From Bacteroidota bacterium (lineage in GTDB: Bacteria > Bacteroidota > Bacteroidia > UKL13-3), in the NCBI GenBank assembly GCA_947446605.1, contig CANFHJ010000015.1, positions 1 through 36,111 of the forward strand: a stretch of 36,111 nucleotides of DNA. The letters are read 5' to 3'. Both the position numbers and the translations under genes were made by a program. The stretch's first letter is position 1. Each line of letters begins with the position of its first letter. The notes beneath the pieces are model-generated. The model saw only the letters and a program-made list of their open reading frames with translations, was not told where the DNA came from and searched no databases. Below are positions 34,327 through 36,111 of this stretch, piece after piece.

Positions 34327-34971
34327 TTATTTTCTTTTAAGGTCGCCATTTTGGAGCGCTTTTAAAAATTTACTCCAAGCCATTACATCCAAAACGGGAA
34401 TGGGTTGCGCCTGTCCGCCATAATAGGCTTTGTTGGCGTAATCATTAAATTTCCACCTGGCATTATCTGCACCATCATTTTCTAATTGGTCAGCCATTTC
34501 TTTTAAAGGCTTTCTTCTTAAATTATTTTGAGCCAATATATAATCGTCTTCAGGTAATTTGGTTCGAGAAAATAAATAATCCATTTGCTCTGCCGTTGGT
34601 CTTCCAATAATTACAATTTCTTCCATTCTAAAAGTATCTTCCACCATGGCAATCACACTCTTAAATTTAGAGCCTTTTACATTGTTTGGTAAAGAGAAAA
34701 ACATAGTTTCAAAACCTATACAAGTAAAAATAATAATGTCTGAACGCTTTGCTACAAAGGAGAAATATCCTTGCATATCAGAATAGGTTCCTCTACTACT
34801 TCCTTTAATTTTAATAGTTGCAAATGGAATGGTTTTGGTGCTATCGTAATTAACCACAAAGCCTGTGAATTGCACCAAATCAGAATCATTCCTGCTTTGC
34901 GCTTTGGTTCGAACCGAGTTACAAAAAAATAACAAGGTAAATATAATTGCGATATTTTTGATTGAATTCAT
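34327..34971 (-). CDS. Carboxypeptidase-like regulatory domain protein
   Basis: Signal peptide; FTGFVVNYDSTKTIPFATIKIKGSSRGTYSDMQGYFSFVAKRSDIIIFTCIGFETM. Confidence 0.85.
   Translation of the reverse strand: MNSIKNIAIIFTLLFFCNSVRTKAQSRNDSDLVQFTGFVVNYDSTKTIPFATIKIKGSSRGTYSDMQGYFSFVAKRSDIIIFTCIGFETMFFSLPNNVKGSKFKSVIAMVEDTFRMEEIVIIGRPTAEQMDYLFSRTKLPEDDYILAQNNLRRKPLKEMADQLENDGADNARWKFNDYANKAYYGGQAQPIPVLDVMAWSKFLKALQNGDLKRK
34904..34916 (-). repeat. CGGTTCGAACCAA word, copy 4
   Basis: TTGGTTCGAACCG on + strand, within the carboxypeptidase-like regulatory domain gene. Confidence 0.8.
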
Positions 34972-36110
34972 TACAAAAAATAACCTCCGATTAAACAGCC
35001 CAAAACAATAAAGGGGCTAGGAACTTTGGTTGACAATAATAAGAATAATGTTGTTAATAATACGAGCATATTTTCTTCATTTACTTGTACGGGCAAAAAA
35101 AGCAAATAAGCAGATGCCACCACTAAGCCTGCAGATGCTGCATTAATGCCCTCAATGGCGTTTTTTACAGGAGCAAAATGTTTTAATTGATTCCATATTG
35201 GATATACAAAAAATAGCAATAGAATGCCGGGTAAAAATATCCCAACTGTTCCAGAAATCATTCCTGCAACTTGGCCCCAAAAGCCAAAATCTTTCATGCT
35301 CATGGCACCTGTAAATGTGGCAATAGAAAATACTGGTCCGGGCATGGCTTGCAAAAAACCTATTCCAGCTAAAAACTCTGGTGCAGCTATATAATGTTTG
35401 TACTCTACAAATTGATTGTACATTAATGGAATCAAAACATTTCCTCCACCAAAAACAATACTGCCATACCTAAAATGGTTTTCAAATAAAAGCATAAACC
35501 TGTTTTGCGTGGCCACTCCAATTATGGCTGCCAATAAAAATATACCAAAAAACAGCATTAAATTATCCCATCTAATATTAGTTATTGGGTCAGGCTTTTT
35601 TATTGCTCCTCTTGTATTTATATAACTAGATATTACGCCTCCAATGAAAAGCATCACTGGAATTAAAAAGGGCGATTGTTGCAAAATGCCAATACTTGCC
35701 GTGCCCAATAGCAATGCCCAATGGTAACGTTTTGTTACAAACATTTGTATAAAACTATAAGCGGCATAAATAAGGAAACCACTGGCCATGGGTTGCAAGT
35801 ATTTTAAAAAATCTAACTTAGGATTGTCTAATGCTAAATGTGTAAATAAAATTGCCAAGGTTCCCATTATTAAGCATGCGGGAAAAATCCAGGTAGCCAA
35901 TGTTAAAAATGCAAAACTTGGTCCGCCTAATTTATACCCAATGGAGGTAATTGTTTGGGTAGATGTGGGGCCAGGTAGCATAGAACAAAAAGAATTTAGT
36001 TCAGCTAAATCTTCCTCACTAATGTATTTTTTCTTAAAAACTAAGTGCTTTCTAAATTGGGTATAATGAACCTGTGGCCCGCCAAACGCAGTTAGCGCAA
36101 GCTTTAGCAC
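34971..36110 (-). CDS. chrA: Chromate transporter, CHR family (5' end truncated by window edge)
   Basis: LALTAFGGPQVHYTQFRKHLVFKKKYISEEDLAELNSFCSMLPGPTSTQTITSIGYKLGG and a second half FGGGNVLIPLMYNQFV..FLAGIGFLQAMPGPVFSIATFTGAM. Confidence 0.93.
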   Translation of the reverse strand: MLKLALTAFGGPQVHYTQFRKHLVFKKKYISEEDLAELNSFCSMLPGPTSTQTITSIGYKLGGPSFAFLTLATWIFPACLIMGTLAILFTHLALDNPKLDFLKYLQPMASGFLIYAAYSFIQMFVTKRYHWALLLGTASIGILQQSPFLIPVMLFIGGVISSYINTRGAIKKPDPITNIRWDNLMLFFGIFLLAAIIGVATQNRFMLLFENHFRYGSIVFGGGNVLIPLMYNQFVEYKHYIAAPEFLAGIGFLQAMPGPVFSIATFTGAMSMKDFGFWGQVAGMISGTVGIFLPGILLLFFVYPIWNQLKHFAPVKNAIEGINAASAGLVVASAYLLFLPVQVNEENMLVLLTTLFLLLSTKVPSPFIVLGCLIGGYFL

Positions 36111-36111
36111 A

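Noticed and set aside
1-36111. Defence island, biosynthetic cluster or mobile element
   Set aside because: No transposase, integrase, restriction-modification, toxin-antitoxin pair (Fic stands alone) or NRPS/PKS/RiPP signature was recognisable in the ORF set.

Overview
This is a gene-dense, AT-rich chromosomal segment from a Bacteroidota bacterium. The lineage call rests on T9SS and gliding-motility C-terminal sorting domains, TAnnTTTG-type -7 boxes and SdhC/A/B organisation. Most of it is housekeeping: pyrC, an rlmF-like gene, yraN, rarA, rlpA, a C-terminal processing protease, an LpoB/COG3014 pair, a UbiA/DUF502 pair, dnaX, rpsF-rpsR-rplI, ribE, sdhCAB, pyrD, folC, tonB and chrA. I saw no CRISPR array, rRNA, tRNA, transposon or prophage. 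The observations most worth a second look are: (1) a 13-aa-periodic secreted mini-protein resembling the 7_1 'septoil knot' (ex-DUF6150) family; (2) an A10 run in dnaX exactly at the clamp-loader/tau boundary, where a slip of one base either way gives an immediate stop, suggesting a gamma/tau switch; (3) a strong terminator-like hairpin inside the first codons of the COG3014 lipoprotein gene, just after lpoB; (4) intergenic tracts of different sequence that all have a 7-nt period; (5) a 13-bp word, CGGTTCGAACCAA, around a perfect 10-bp palindrome, present four times in 36 kb; (6) several -7 boxes 5-8 nt from the start codon, suggesting leaderless mRNAs. All computations were done by eye; no database search was run.
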